21,986 nucleotides of DNA from Clostridiales bacterium. Lineage in GTDB: Bacteria > Bacillota > Clostridia > Oscillospirales > Acutalibacteraceae. Below the pieces are notes generated by a model. It saw only the letters and a program-made list of their open reading frames with translations. It was not told the DNA's origin and made no database searches. The position numbers were made by a program, and so were the translations under genes. The stretch covers positions 1 to 21,986 of the forward strand of contig DYBQ01000034.1 of the NCBI GenBank assembly GCA_019418545.1, read 5' to 3'. Positions 6,967-14,867 of the stretch are shown in pieces (the first letter of the stretch is position 1; each line of letters opens with the position of its first letter).

Positions 6967-7920
6967 TCAATCATACAGCAGCTTGTGCCGGAAATAGAAA
7001 AAGTGGTCGCTGTGGCTGTGAATGGACAGCATCCGGGTATGGGGATGGTCCTGGGAGCCAAATTCCTTTCCAAATTTTCCAATGGATAAGGCCTGGCCGC
7101 CCACATAAATGCAGGAATAGTTGAAGAACAGCTCGTCCATCATCTTCTGGGACACCAGATAGTGCATATAGGACGGGGTCTCCACCAACAGGCGGTCAAT
7201 CCCAAAGCGCTTGAGCAAATATAATGCGGCCTTGGAGTCGGGAGCCTTATCGCCGGTTGCGATGACGATAACCTTGTGGGTACCGGCAGCCTTCATTTCA
7301 GCTACCATTTCGTCCGTTACGTCCTCCTTGGTGGGGGCAGTGACAACGATATAGTCGTTTTTGATGTTCTTCTTTACCAGTTCTGCTCCCTGTACGGAGG
7401 TGCTAATCATCACCGGCACTTCGGGAGTGTTGAACAGCACATGGTCAAAAGGAATGTCCGTGGCATCCAAAGAAGTGATGATATTCCACGGCACCGGATT
7501 TTTGCCGGCCTCGATACGCATATCCTCCATATCCTGGTCAAACACATGGCAGGTGTAGTCGGCCTCGGCATTCATGGTGCCGGCACCCAGCATCACGCCG
7601 TCGGAAACAGCGCGGAGCATATTCAGGATAAACCAGTCGGTATCTGCACCGGCCGGGTCATACTTGTTGAGCTTGGCAATCAGCGGGCCCTGCGGCGCGT
7701 CGGTAAAAGCAATCTTGCCGTCCAGAGAGGTGACCAGAGAAGTATAGGTGCAGGGGCGGTCCTCGTGAAGCTCGAGAAATTTCAAATCGCCATAAATAGC
7801 GCGGATTTTTTCACAGCTCATAGTTTCGGCAGAGCAGTGCTCCAGCTCCTTGCTGGCATAAATGCGCTGTACCTTCAGCCGGTCTGCATCAAAGGGCATT
7901 TTAAATAGAGAAGTTGCCAT
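6967..7920 (-). CDS. RibD-C / DHFR-like reductase without deaminase domain
   Basis: The 317-residue protein matches the reductase (RibD_C, dihydrofolate-reductase-like) fold. It has TSLVTSLDGKIAF (SLDGKIA at 65-71), LRAVSDGVMLGAGTMNAEADY and, near the C-terminus, LLVETPSYMHYLVSQKMMDELFF, which lines up with RibD 'EGG...DEL'. In RibD this domain uses NADPH to reduce the ribosylamino group of a pyrimidine. The usual Gly-Gly after that Glu is Thr-Pro here, so substrate and chemistry may differ. There is no RibD_N zinc deaminase motif; about 55 unassigned residues precede the reductase part. The start at 7920 follows GGAGGAG; the frame is open a little further upstream. It is the last gene of the operon, 14 bases after the SDR gene. 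The enzyme is expected to be cytosolic, using NAD(P)H on a heterocycle, but the substrate is not known. Confidence 0.85.
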   Translation of the reverse strand: MATSLFKMPFDADRLKVQRIYASKELEHCSAETMSCEKIRAIYGDLKFLELHEDRPCTYTSLVTSLDGKIAFTDAPQGPLIAKLNKYDPAGADTDWFILNMLRAVSDGVMLGAGTMNAEADYTCHVFDQDMEDMRIEAGKNPVPWNIITSLDATDIPFDHVLFNTPEVPVMISTSVQGAELVKKNIKNDYIVVTAPTKEDVTDEMVAEMKAAGTHKVIVIATGDKAPDSKAALYLLKRFGIDRLLVETPSYMHYLVSQKMMDELFFNYSCIYVGGQALSIGKFGKEFGSQDHPHTRMLSIHSHSDHFFYFRHKLLYD

Positions 7921-7934
7921 GTTTATCTCCTCCA

Positions 7935-8666
7935 TTAAATCAGGCTGCCGCCGCAAACGTGCATAATTTCACCGGTGATAAAGCCGCTCTCATCGCTGGA
8001 CAGGAAGGCGATTGCATTCGCCATGTCGGAAATTTTGCCCATCTTATGCAGCGGATACAGGGAAGCATAGGCCTCCTCCAATGCCTTGGGGTCCTCGGCC
8101 TCCTGGAAACGCTGCTCAATCATGGGGGTACGCACCAGGCCGGGCAGGATGCAGTTCACACGGATGCTCGGGGCATATTCCAACGCCATGCACTTGGTGA
8201 GCATAATCACGCCTGCCTTAGAGGGGCAATAACCAATGCGTTCGGGAATGGGATGCACGCCCAAGTCAGAGCCAACGGTGACAACAGTGGAGCCTTCGTG
8301 CTTTTGAAGCTCGGGCATAGCAGCCTTGCACATGTTGAACACGCCGCCCAGGTTGATGGACAGCTCGCGCATAAAGGTTGCGCTTTCGGTATTCTCCAAG
8401 GAGCCGATGAAGGTAACGCCGGCGCAGCACACCAGCTTGTTCACACGGCCAAAAGCCTCCACAGCCTTGGCCACCACATTTTGGGCATCCTCAAACTTGG
8501 TGAGGTCAGCCTGTACATAAATGGCGTTGCTGTCCTCAATCTTCATGGCAGGCTCAATGCCGCAGCCGACAACCTTTGCGCCCTCTTCCAAAAACTTCTT
8601 TGCCACGCCTTCGCCAATGCCAGAGCTGGCGCCGGTAACGATGACCACTTTATCGGTAAATCTCAT
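7935..8666 (-). CDS. SDR-family oxidoreductase
   Basis: The 243-residue classical short-chain dehydrogenase/reductase has the cofactor motif TGASSGIG (11-18), the active-site residues N105, S133, Y146 and K150 (YCPSK), and the C-terminal GEIMHVCGG. The usual NNAG motif reads CCAG (80-83). The end of beta-strand 2 (GCGIEP) does not clearly tell NAD from NADP. It reduces a carbonyl or imine, or the reverse, in the cytosol. Generic annotation would be FabG-like, but no fatty-acid genes are nearby; it lies between the TIGR03792-like and RibD-C-like genes of one operon. The start at 8666 follows AAAGGAAG. Confidence 0.93.
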   Translation of the reverse strand: MRFTDKVVIVTGASSGIGEGVAKKFLEEGAKVVGCGIEPAMKIEDSNAIYVQADLTKFEDAQNVVAKAVEAFGRVNKLVCCAGVTFIGSLENTESATFMRELSINLGGVFNMCKAAMPELQKHEGSTVVTVGSDLGVHPIPERIGYCPSKAGVIMLTKCMALEYAPSIRVNCILPGLVRTPMIEQRFQEAEDPKALEEAYASLYPLHKMGKISDMANAIAFLSSDESGFITGEIMHVCGGSLI

Positions 8667-8698
8667 GATACTTGCTTCCTTTCTAAAACGTAAAACAA

Positions 8699-9079
8699 TT
8701 AAATGCGCTCAAAGCGGCTGTAACGGTGGATACCGAAGTTCTCCTCATTCTGTACGCAGCGGGTGAGCTGATAGGGATGCTTAAACTTGGACTCAAACCG
8801 GGCAATCAGTGCAGCCTGGATGTCCTTGTCATCAACCTTTTTCCAGCTCTCAATGCTCTCCCACACAAAGATGAAGTGCATCTCGCCGGGCTTGTTGTCG
8901 TTAACCCAAACTTCCTTATACAGGAAGGGAATGTGGTCAAACAAATCGCTCTCTGCTTCGCCCAGAGTCCAAACCTCGTGGTCAACAGCCAAAAATTCCT
9001 CTACGTGCTCGGGAGCGGTGGTAAACACCAGATGTTCTACGGGATAATGTTCGCCTTTTACATAGGTATAGCCTTGCAT
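8699..9079 (-). CDS. TIGR03792-like small alpha/beta-barrel protein
   Basis: The 126-residue protein has the pattern of the TIGR03792 family: VEHLVFTTAPEHVEEFLAVD, then EVWT, then LYKEVWVNDNKPGEMHFIFVWESIESWKK. This group belongs to the dimeric alpha/beta-barrel (ABM/EthD-like) superfamily, which holds monooxygenases, heme- or flavin-independent oxidases and isomerases. No cofactor motif is visible, and an anaerobic host makes an oxygen-using enzyme unlikely. It may be an isomerase, a dehydratase or a subunit for its neighbours. AAGGAGG lies seven bases before the ATG. The family call is from memory and is moderately sure; the function is unknown. Confidence 0.8.
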   Translation of the reverse strand: MQGYTYVKGEHYPVEHLVFTTAPEHVEEFLAVDHEVWTLGEAESDLFDHIPFLYKEVWVNDNKPGEMHFIFVWESIESWKKVDDKDIQAALIARFESKFKHPYQLTRCVQNEENFGIHRYSRFERI

Positions 9080-9143
9080 GACAAATCCTCCTTGATATCC
9101 ATGAATTATATAAAAAGTTGTTTGTTTACTCTTTTGGGAATTC

Positions 9144-9707
9144 TTATTGGTTGGCAGCCTTCATCTTCTCTGCCAGCTCCACCACCTGCTGTGCAATGTC
9201 GGGGCGGGTCTCCAAAGAATCGTGGTCGCTGTTGGGCAGGCACACTTCGCCCAGACATTCGGTGCTCAAATCGTTCAGCAGGTTTTTCAGCACCAGCTCG
9301 CCTCCCAAAAACTGGTTGGGGAAGCTGGGTGCGCCGCCTACCATCAAAATGGCACCCTTGCGCACCGGATGCTCCGGCATATCATTACGCACATGGCCGG
9401 CCCAGTACACCTGAAAACGGTCGATGAGCGTCTTCATTTTTCCGGTGACAGAGTGGAAATACATGGGAGTTGCCAGAACCACATTATCGACGGCTTCGAG
9501 CTTGTCATAAATTTCCTGCATTCCGTCTTTAATGCTGCATCCCTTTTTGTGCCAGCAATAACGGCAGTCCTTACAGGGCGCAATGTTTTCCACACGGTAT
9601 GCGTCAATAATTTCATATTCCCCGCCGAGGGTATCCAAAAACAGCTTTACCATCTGGCTGGTGTGACCCTTTACCCGAGCCGAACCATTGATAACCAGTG
9701 TTTTCAT
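9144..9707 (-). CDS. Flavodoxin-fold NAD(P)H/FMN oxidoreductase, iron-sulfur-flavoprotein-like
   Basis: The 187-residue protein begins like NADPH-dependent FMN reductases (KTLVINGSARVKGHT, the FMN phosphate loop) and has the flavin-side motif ATPMYFHSVTGKMKTLIDR. Between them is a compact cysteine motif C45-x2-C48-x2-C51-x5-C57. That is the CX2CX2CX4-7C pattern of iron-sulfur flavoproteins (Isf), which bind [4Fe-4S] next to FMN. It could pass single electrons from ferredoxin or pairs from NAD(P)H to a partner enzyme. GGAGG eight bases upstream fixes the start at 9707; the frame continues a few codons further. It lies 26 bases after the second permease gene. Its role in the operon is probably to supply reducing power. 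Confidence 0.88.
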   Translation of the reverse strand: MKTLVINGSARVKGHTSQMVKLFLDTLGGEYEIIDAYRVENIAPCKDCRYCWHKKGCSIKDGMQEIYDKLEAVDNVVLATPMYFHSVTGKMKTLIDRFQVYWAGHVRNDMPEHPVRKGAILMVGGAPSFPNQFLGGELVLKNLLNDLSTECLGEVCLPNSDHDSLETRPDIAQQVVELAEKMKAANQ

Positions 9708-9733
9708 AGTCTTTGCCTCCATTTGAATTTTTA

Positions 9734-11242
9734 TCATTCAGCAGAAGACGCGGATTTCTCCGCTTCCAGCTCTGCAAGATGTGCTTTTTGATTAAACTTG
9801 AAGAAGTGCATTACCAGGAATGCTACAATCAGCACGCAATAGGCCGCTGCAAAGCCCATATCCGGCGCATAGGTTTCGGTGAAGAGCAGGCCGGGAGAGT
9901 GAATCATGCCAATGCCTGTCAAAGCCAGAGCCACCACATTGGTAATGGCTGCATTGAGCCAGTTGTTGTCAATAATAAAGACAAATACACAGCCTACCAG
10001 CAGGCCCACAAACGCCGAACCGGCATCAAAGGCCAAAAAGCCCTGCAGCTTGCCTTCGGCAACATTGTCCATAATAAAGTCCATCACTACCGGCAGAGAA
10101 GCCATAATCAGAGCCGGATAGTACTTCTTGTTGACGACCTCGAAAGCCTGAGAATAGCTGGAAATACCGACAAATACCAGGATGGGAAGCACCACAGCCT
10201 CGGGGATAAAGGCGGTGATGATAGCGGTCAGACCCGTCAGGCCCACCAACGCATACAGAACCACAATTCCCAAGTGGTAGCCGGTGCCGGATTCCATCTT
10301 TTTCCATCCGGGATAGCCCCAATAGAGGCCGGTGGCCAGAGGATTACCAAACAGTGCGCCTACCATGCTGGAAGCACCGGCAATCACCAGAGGCTTCGTG
10401 GTAGTAAAGAAGGTGTCGCCGCACTCCTTGGCCTGCTCCACTGCCTGAATACCGGTAATCACTTCGTTCAGGGAGAACACAATGATAATCGGCAGGAAGG
10501 GAATGGTGTTGGAAATCACGTCGGACGAGAAAATCCAGAAGGTGAAGTTCGGCAGATAGAAGCCCACATTGGCAAAGGAAGAAGTAACGGAATCAAAGCT
10601 CATGGCGCCGGTAGCCCAGGCAATGCCTGCGCCCACTACAATTGCAATCAGTGCGGCAGGGAGCTTGGTGTTTACCTTGCCCAAATAGATGACAAACAGG
10701 ACAATCAGGGACAGCCAGCCGACCAGCGGCATTTTCAAGGTGCCGTCCATGGATTGCAGAATGAGGAATGCCATGGCGCCGCCGCCCAAAGAGCCGAACA
10801 GTGCACCAGCAGGAACGATTTTCAGAATCAGCGGAACAACAAATGCACCGATAATAAAGACGATACCACCGATAAAATGCGCCAGCACGCCAACCTTAAA
10901 GGCCATCATGGCGTCACCGGTAGCGGTGAACACCGGCAGCATAATGCTGAACAGCCAGATGAACATACGGCCTGCCTGCAAACCGGCGGGAATTGCCGTG
11001 AGGTTTGCATCGCCGCGCTGCTTGGCTACATGACGGTAATAGAGCCACAATCCACCATTAAGCACAATGACGGAAATCAGTACGCCGGGCATCATGGTGC
11101 CGAACACGGTGCTGCCGTCCAGCCCAAAGGTGCCAATCAAAATTGCAATTGCTACGATGACTTTGGAGAACCCATCAAAGAACACGCCGATGGATGCATC
11201 CAAATCCGCCTTTTTAAAAAGCGGGATTTTTACGTTACCCAT
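9734..11242 (-). CDS. NCS2-like permease B (non-canonical)
   Basis: The 502-residue, highly hydrophobic protein has about 12-14 membrane segments. It resembles the xanthine/uracil/vitamin C permease superfamily in length and layout, but the canonical QN-G-T-R/K signature is absent; GALFGNPLATGLYWGYPGWK stands at the matching place. It shares DASIGVFFDGFSK, GNP...GYPGWKxxE and the N-x5-Q-x2-E pattern of the TM8 region with the gene before it (permease A), so the two are paralogs. In the TM8 region this copy keeps a Glu (SLNEVITGIQ) where permease A has Asn. AGGAGG is two bases from an ATG at 11248 and eight from ATG 11242, so 11242 is preferred. The start overlaps the end of permease A by eight bases. 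Substrate unknown, probably a nucleobase-like compound. Confidence 0.85.
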   Translation of the reverse strand: MGNVKIPLFKKADLDASIGVFFDGFSKVIVAIAILIGTFGLDGSTVFGTMMPGVLISVIVLNGGLWLYYRHVAKQRGDANLTAIPAGLQAGRMFIWLFSIMLPVFTATGDAMMAFKVGVLAHFIGGIVFIIGAFVVPLILKIVPAGALFGSLGGGAMAFLILQSMDGTLKMPLVGWLSLIVLFVIYLGKVNTKLPAALIAIVVGAGIAWATGAMSFDSVTSSFANVGFYLPNFTFWIFSSDVISNTIPFLPIIIVFSLNEVITGIQAVEQAKECGDTFFTTTKPLVIAGASSMVGALFGNPLATGLYWGYPGWKKMESGTGYHLGIVVLYALVGLTGLTAIITAFIPEAVVLPILVFVGISSYSQAFEVVNKKYYPALIMASLPVVMDFIMDNVAEGKLQGFLAFDAGSAFVGLLVGCVFVFIIDNNWLNAAITNVVALALTGIGMIHSPGLLFTETYAPDMGFAAAYCVLIVAFLVMHFFKFNQKAHLAELEAEKSASSAE

Positions 11243-12863
11243 TTTCATTTCCTCCTGAATGATACTGTTTATCTCTGATTTCCGCAGGTTTTGCGGAATC
11301 ATCATACGGTTTTCCTGTTCCCGCTCCTTGGAGCAAAGGAACTTGGGGATTACGGAAGAGAATGCCCTTGATTGCCAGAAATACTGCTGCAACCAGATAC
11401 AACACTCCGAAAGTCACACCTTCCGGTGGGAAAAGCGCCACACTTTCAGCATGTATCATGCCAATAAAGGAGCATCCCGCCAGCGCCAGGCCGAACAGGG
11501 AAGATGCAAAATATCTTTTGTCCACCACACAGGCCAGCAATCCTGCCAGCAGCAAGCTGGAAAGGAAAGCACCATTGCCTAAATATTGAATTCCCTGAAT
11601 GGGGACAGAAAATTCTGCAAACTTTTCTGCACTGATTTCAGCTACCGTAGTACCGGCCGCCTGTACCGCAGAGCTGATAAGGGTTTGAATATATTGGAAC
11701 AAAATCGGCACCAGTGAAAGCAGCACCACATTGATATGTTTTTTGTCCATTTCCTGAAACGTTGCCGCTGTGACCGAGAAGCCCACAAAAATAAGCAGAA
11801 CCATCACCGATTCTGTGGGGATGAGAGCCATCAGCATACCGGTAAGCCCCGTAAAACAGATGAGCACATAAGCCACTGCATTGACCAGGGAAAAGCCCGC
11901 CCTTGCTTCCAGCTCCTTCCAGCCGGGGTGACCGAAGTACACCGTGGTAGGAAAGGGATTGCCAAAAAGGGAGCCCAATATGCTGGAGCAGCCGTCCATC
12001 ACCATAGAGCGACGCTCGGGATAGGTGTCCCCTGCTGCTTTGGCGGATTCAATGCCCTGTAAAGTTGAAAGGAAATTGTTGATTTGCAAAGGGATAATCA
12101 CTGGCAGGAACGGGAAAATCCCGCGCAATCCCTTGAGAATATCCCCGCCGCAGAAGGTGGGCGGGTAAAATCCGATGTTGGAAAAGGAACCCATCAGGTT
12201 GTCCACGGTAAGGTATCCGCCAGCCCAGGCAATCACAGAACCCAATACAATAGCTACCAGCCCAGACGGGATTTTTTGAAACCGCTTATCCGCTTTTCCC
12301 AGATAATCGATAATCACAATAAACAGGGGAAGCAGCGCATATACCGGCTTGTCAAACACCATGGCGATGCCCACAAACGAAAGCCACACAATGGCCGAAG
12401 AAGCCATATTGCCCATCAGTGCGCTGTGAGGTACGTGCTGTACAATCCAGCGGCCAATAAAACCGCCCAGGATTTCTACAAACCCACCGATAAACGCAGA
12501 GGCAAGGCCAATTTGAAACGCAAATTCCGCGTCTCCGGTCTGCCAATATACCGGCCCCATAATCAGATATAGCCAGCCGGTCAGCTGGGAAGCACCAATA
12601 CCAAAAGGCTGAGCCGTTACATCCTGGCGGCGTTCCCGTTTGGCAAGCTCCCTTGCTTCATAAAAATACCACAGGTTTCCTGCCAGAATTGCCAGCCCAA
12701 TTCCGGGGACAATTTTCCTCAAAACAATATCTGCCGGCATTCCAAACACAAAGAGCATAATGCCCGTTGCCGACAAAATTTTTGAAAACCCGTCAAAGAA
12801 AACACCGAAGGACGCATCAATGTCTCCTCTTCCCCACCATTTGTACCGAAATGTCTCTTTCAT
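11235..12863 (-). CDS. NCS2-like permease A (non-canonical), first gene of the operon
   Basis: The 542-residue multi-pass membrane protein is paralogous to permease B. It begins RGDIDASFGVFFDGFSK, and SLFGNPFPTTVYFGHPGWKELEA replaces the QN signature of classical NCS2 carriers. It has a longer hydrophilic insert (about 410-450, SSAVQAAGTTVAEISAEKFA) and a polar C-terminal tail that permease B lacks. The start at 12863 follows GTGTGGAG at about eight bases; the frame stays open to 13001, but that extension covers the promoter. It is the first gene of the six-gene operon, and its stop overlaps the start of permease B. The protein may take up a heterocyclic base by ion symport. Two different permeases side by side could be for substrate and product, or could form a pair. 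Confidence 0.87.
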   Translation of the reverse strand: MKETFRYKWWGRGDIDASFGVFFDGFSKILSATGIMLFVFGMPADIVLRKIVPGIGLAILAGNLWYFYEARELAKRERRQDVTAQPFGIGASQLTGWLYLIMGPVYWQTGDAEFAFQIGLASAFIGGFVEILGGFIGRWIVQHVPHSALMGNMASSAIVWLSFVGIAMVFDKPVYALLPLFIVIIDYLGKADKRFQKIPSGLVAIVLGSVIAWAGGYLTVDNLMGSFSNIGFYPPTFCGGDILKGLRGIFPFLPVIIPLQINNFLSTLQGIESAKAAGDTYPERRSMVMDGCSSILGSLFGNPFPTTVYFGHPGWKELEARAGFSLVNAVAYVLICFTGLTGMLMALIPTESVMVLLIFVGFSVTAATFQEMDKKHINVVLLSLVPILFQYIQTLISSAVQAAGTTVAEISAEKFAEFSVPIQGIQYLGNGAFLSSLLLAGLLACVVDKRYFASSLFGLALAGCSFIGMIHAESVALFPPEGVTFGVLYLVAAVFLAIKGILFRNPQVPLLQGAGTGKPYDDSAKPAEIRDKQYHSGGNENG

Positions 12864-12904
12864 TTTCCACACTCCACACCTTGTTTTTGCGTCCACAGGC
12901 TTTG

Positions 12905-12919
12905 GTTTAAGACTTAAAC
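12905..12919. promoter_or_regulatory. Palindromic operator candidate of the six-gene operon
   Basis: GTTTAAG-A-CTTAAAC is a perfect 7+1+7 palindrome about 8 to 22 bases downstream of the expected transcription start (near 12927). That is a typical repressor position. I found no second copy by eye in the ROK or NCS2 promoter regions. Confidence 0.55.
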
Positions 12920-12933
12920 AATATCCGTGTATC

Positions 12934-12962
12934 AGAATACTACCACAGAAATAGATTGTCAA
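12934..12962 (-). promoter_or_regulatory. Strong promoter of the six-gene permease/reductase operon
   Basis: A perfect TTGACA (12962-12957) and TATTCT (12939-12934) lie 17 bases apart on the minus strand, followed by a leader of about 65 bases. The upstream side is AT-rich, as in UP elements. Good ribosome sites and short gaps or overlaps link all six genes down to the terminator at 6903-6929. Confidence 0.85.
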
Positions 12963-13355
12963 TGTTTTATCACACTTTGTTAAAAAAACGTCATAATACA
13001 CAAGTTATATCATGAGTTTTTTCGCAAAATTCAGGTTATTTTCCCTGAATCCGACCGTTGCTCCCCAAAATTTCAATTGTTTACAAGTAATACAAATTCG
13101 TTTTGAGCTCTTTCGAATCCATGCGTGCAATAATCCTGTCATCCTTCCGCAGCCTTTAGGAACACATTTTATTTTCTATCAGTATAACCGGAATTTCTTT
13201 TCTTCACAACGTTTCTTTGTATTTTATATTCTTTTTGATAAATAAAATAATGCCTTGCCTTCTGGAGAAAAATGTCGTTTTTTTGTGCATCATTATGATT
13301 TTTTACGAATCCTTCATAATTTTGTCAAATACTCTGGAAAGCCCCATGCTAAATA
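12963..13355. other. AT-rich divergent intergenic region
   Basis: These 393 bases separate the minus-strand operon promoter from the promoter of the plus-strand permease. They are much richer in A+T than the genes around. I see no supported gene, no convincing riboswitch core and no terminator here. Open frames present have no ribosome site and low-complexity translations. Confidence 0.6.
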
Positions 13356-13364
13356 TGCTACACT
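13356..13364 (+). promoter_or_regulatory. Extended -10 promoter of the NCS2 permease gene
   Basis: TGCTACACT is an extended -10 (TGn + TACACT). No strong -35 is found at the right distance; TTGTCA (13322-13327) is too far. Transcription would start near 13371, giving a leader of about 130 bases. Confidence 0.5.
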
Positions 13365-13370
13365 GATAAA

Positions 13371-13499
13371 AATTATACCCGTCCCCGACATGCGGGACTA
13401 TTTTCTCTCAAGGGCGCGCTTCTCACAAAAACGCCCCCTTTTTCTTTGCACTCTCCTTTTGTCGGAAAGCGGGCAATCTTTTTTAAGAAGGAGTTTACA
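13371..13499 (+). promoter_or_regulatory. Structured leader of the NCS2 permease mRNA, with attenuator-like terminator
   Basis: The leader has three parts. First is a hairpin GTCCC (13381-13385) / GGGAC (13394-13398), or alternatively CCCG/CGGG. Second is a terminator-like stem GGGCG (13412-13416) / CGCCC (13432-13436) followed by CCTTTTTCTTT. Third is a downstream block GTCGG-AAAG-CGGG (13461-13473) that can pair with CCCG-TCC-CCGAC (13378-13389), which competes with the first hairpin. AAGGAG (13488-13493) follows. This is the layout of an RNA switch or attenuator, but I cannot match it to a known class; a purine riboswitch core was not found. Confidence 0.4.
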
Positions 13500-13505
13500 T
13501 TGCGT

Positions 13506-14846
13506 ATGAACAAACCAACAGGCAGTATCTACCAACTGGATGGAAGAGTCCCTCTGTCCAAGGCCATCCCTCTGGGCATCCAGCATGTGCTGGCCATGTT
13601 CCTGGGAAATGTTTCCCCACTGCTCATTATCTGCGGTTCGCTGGAAATGGCAACGGGCCTCAAATCTTCCCTCATTCAAAACGCCATGTTTATTGCTGGC
13701 GTTACCACCCTCATTCAGCTGTACCCCATCTGGAAAGCTGGCTGCGGCCTCCCTGTAGTTATGGGAACCAGCTCCGGGTTTATTGGAACCTGTAAGGCCA
13801 TTGGCGCCTCCTATGGTTATGGTGCGATTATGGGTGCATCCCTCATTGGCGGCTTGTTTGAAATTGTGCTGGGCTTTTTTATCAAACCCTTGAAAAAGCT
13901 CTTCCCACCGGTGGTCACCAGCCTGGTAATTATGTCCATTGGCCTGTCTCTGCTGCCAGTTGGCGTCAACTATTTTGCCGGAGGTTCTGGTGCTGCGGAT
14001 TATGGCGACTGGAAGCACTTGCTGGTGGGCACCATTGTGCTGGTAGTCATTATTATTTTTAAACAGTTTACCAAAGGCTTCCTCAGCATTTCTGCCATCC
14101 TCATCGGTATTATTGTTGGATACATCGTGGCAATTTGCCTGAACATGGTAGATTTCCAGCCTGTGGCAGACGCTGCCTGGTTCAGCCTTCCCAGCTTTAT
14201 GCCGGTTGCCATGGAATTTAATTGGCAGGCAATTGTGGCCATGCTGATTATGTATGTCGCTACAGCTGTGGAAACTGTCGGTGATATTTCCGGCATTGCC
14301 AACGGCGGATTAAACCGGGAAGCTACCACCAAAGAACTTTCCGGCGGTGTGGTGGCAGACGGTTTGGGAAGTTTTATCGCCTCTTTGTTCGGCGTACTTC
14401 CCAACACCTCCTTCAGCCAGAATGTGGGGCTGGTGGGTGTTACCAAGGTTGTCAACCGCTTTTGTATTATGACCGGCGCCGTATTCCTGATTCTGTGCGG
14501 ATTCTGTCCCAAACTCTCTGCTTTGCTGTCTGTCATGCCTCAGTCTGTGCTGGGCGGCGCAGCGGTTATCATGTTCGCCATGATTCTGGTCAGCGGCATG
14601 ACCTCCCTGCAGCGTGAAAAGCTTGATGGCCGCAATGGCATGATTGTTGCTGTAGCTCTTGGCGTGGGCGTTGGAATCGGTATGGTGCCCGAATCCCTGG
14701 CACAGATGCCCCAGTGGGTTAGCCAGATTTTTGCCCAGAACGGTATTATCATGACCTTTGTTATTGCCACCCTGATGAACCTGATTCTGCCCAAGGACAA
14801 AAAAGAAAACGAAACCACAAAAACAGAAGAGACCACCGCGGAATAA
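13506..14846 (+). CDS. NCS2 xanthine/urate-type permease
   Basis: The 446-residue membrane protein (12-14 segments) has the full nucleobase-ascorbate transporter signature Q305-N306-V-G-x4-T313-K314 (QNVGLVGVTK) and the TM8 Glu (E256, ETVGDISG). T followed by K/R is typical of xanthine and uric-acid carriers of the PbuX/PucJ/UapA type rather than uracil carriers. It imports a purine by H+ or Na+ symport. The C-terminal tail is polar (KENETTKTEETTAE). Two starts are possible. ATG at 13506 is 12 bases from AAGGAG, while TTG at 13500 is six bases away and would add two residues; ATG is given here. It is transcribed away from the operon with the two odd NCS2-like permeases and may serve the same metabolism. 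Confidence 0.92.
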   Translation: MNKPTGSIYQLDGRVPLSKAIPLGIQHVLAMFLGNVSPLLIICGSLEMATGLKSSLIQNAMFIAGVTTLIQLYPIWKAGCGLPVVMGTSSGFIGTCKAIGASYGYGAIMGASLIGGLFEIVLGFFIKPLKKLFPPVVTSLVIMSIGLSLLPVGVNYFAGGSGAADYGDWKHLLVGTIVLVVIIIFKQFTKGFLSISAILIGIIVGYIVAICLNMVDFQPVADAAWFSLPSFMPVAMEFNWQAIVAMLIMYVATAVETVGDISGIANGGLNREATTKELSGGVVADGLGSFIASLFGVLPNTSFSQNVGLVGVTKVVNRFCIMTGAVFLILCGFCPKLSALLSVMPQSVLGGAAVIMFAMILVSGMTSLQREKLDGRNGMIVAVALGVGVGIGMVPESLAQMPQWVSQIFAQNGIIMTFVIATLMNLILPKDKKENETTKTEETTAE

Positions 14847-14867
14847 TTCCATCAGCCATATTTAACC

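Noticed and set aside
9713..11278. Long plus-strand open frame (521 codons) opposite permease B; similar ones opposite the hydrogenase (730-1806) and the Na/Pi transporter (15849-16853)
   Set aside because: Their translations are rich in His, Gln, Asn and Arg with no family pattern, and they mirror strongly coding minus-strand genes with ribosome sites; they are antisense shadows.
12963..13500. Purine or preQ1 riboswitch before the NCS2 permease
   Set aside because: The conserved core sequences of the purine class (the TATGG-type loop and TTTCTACC) and of preQ1-I are missing; only a GACTAT-like fragment near 13396-13401 resembles one.
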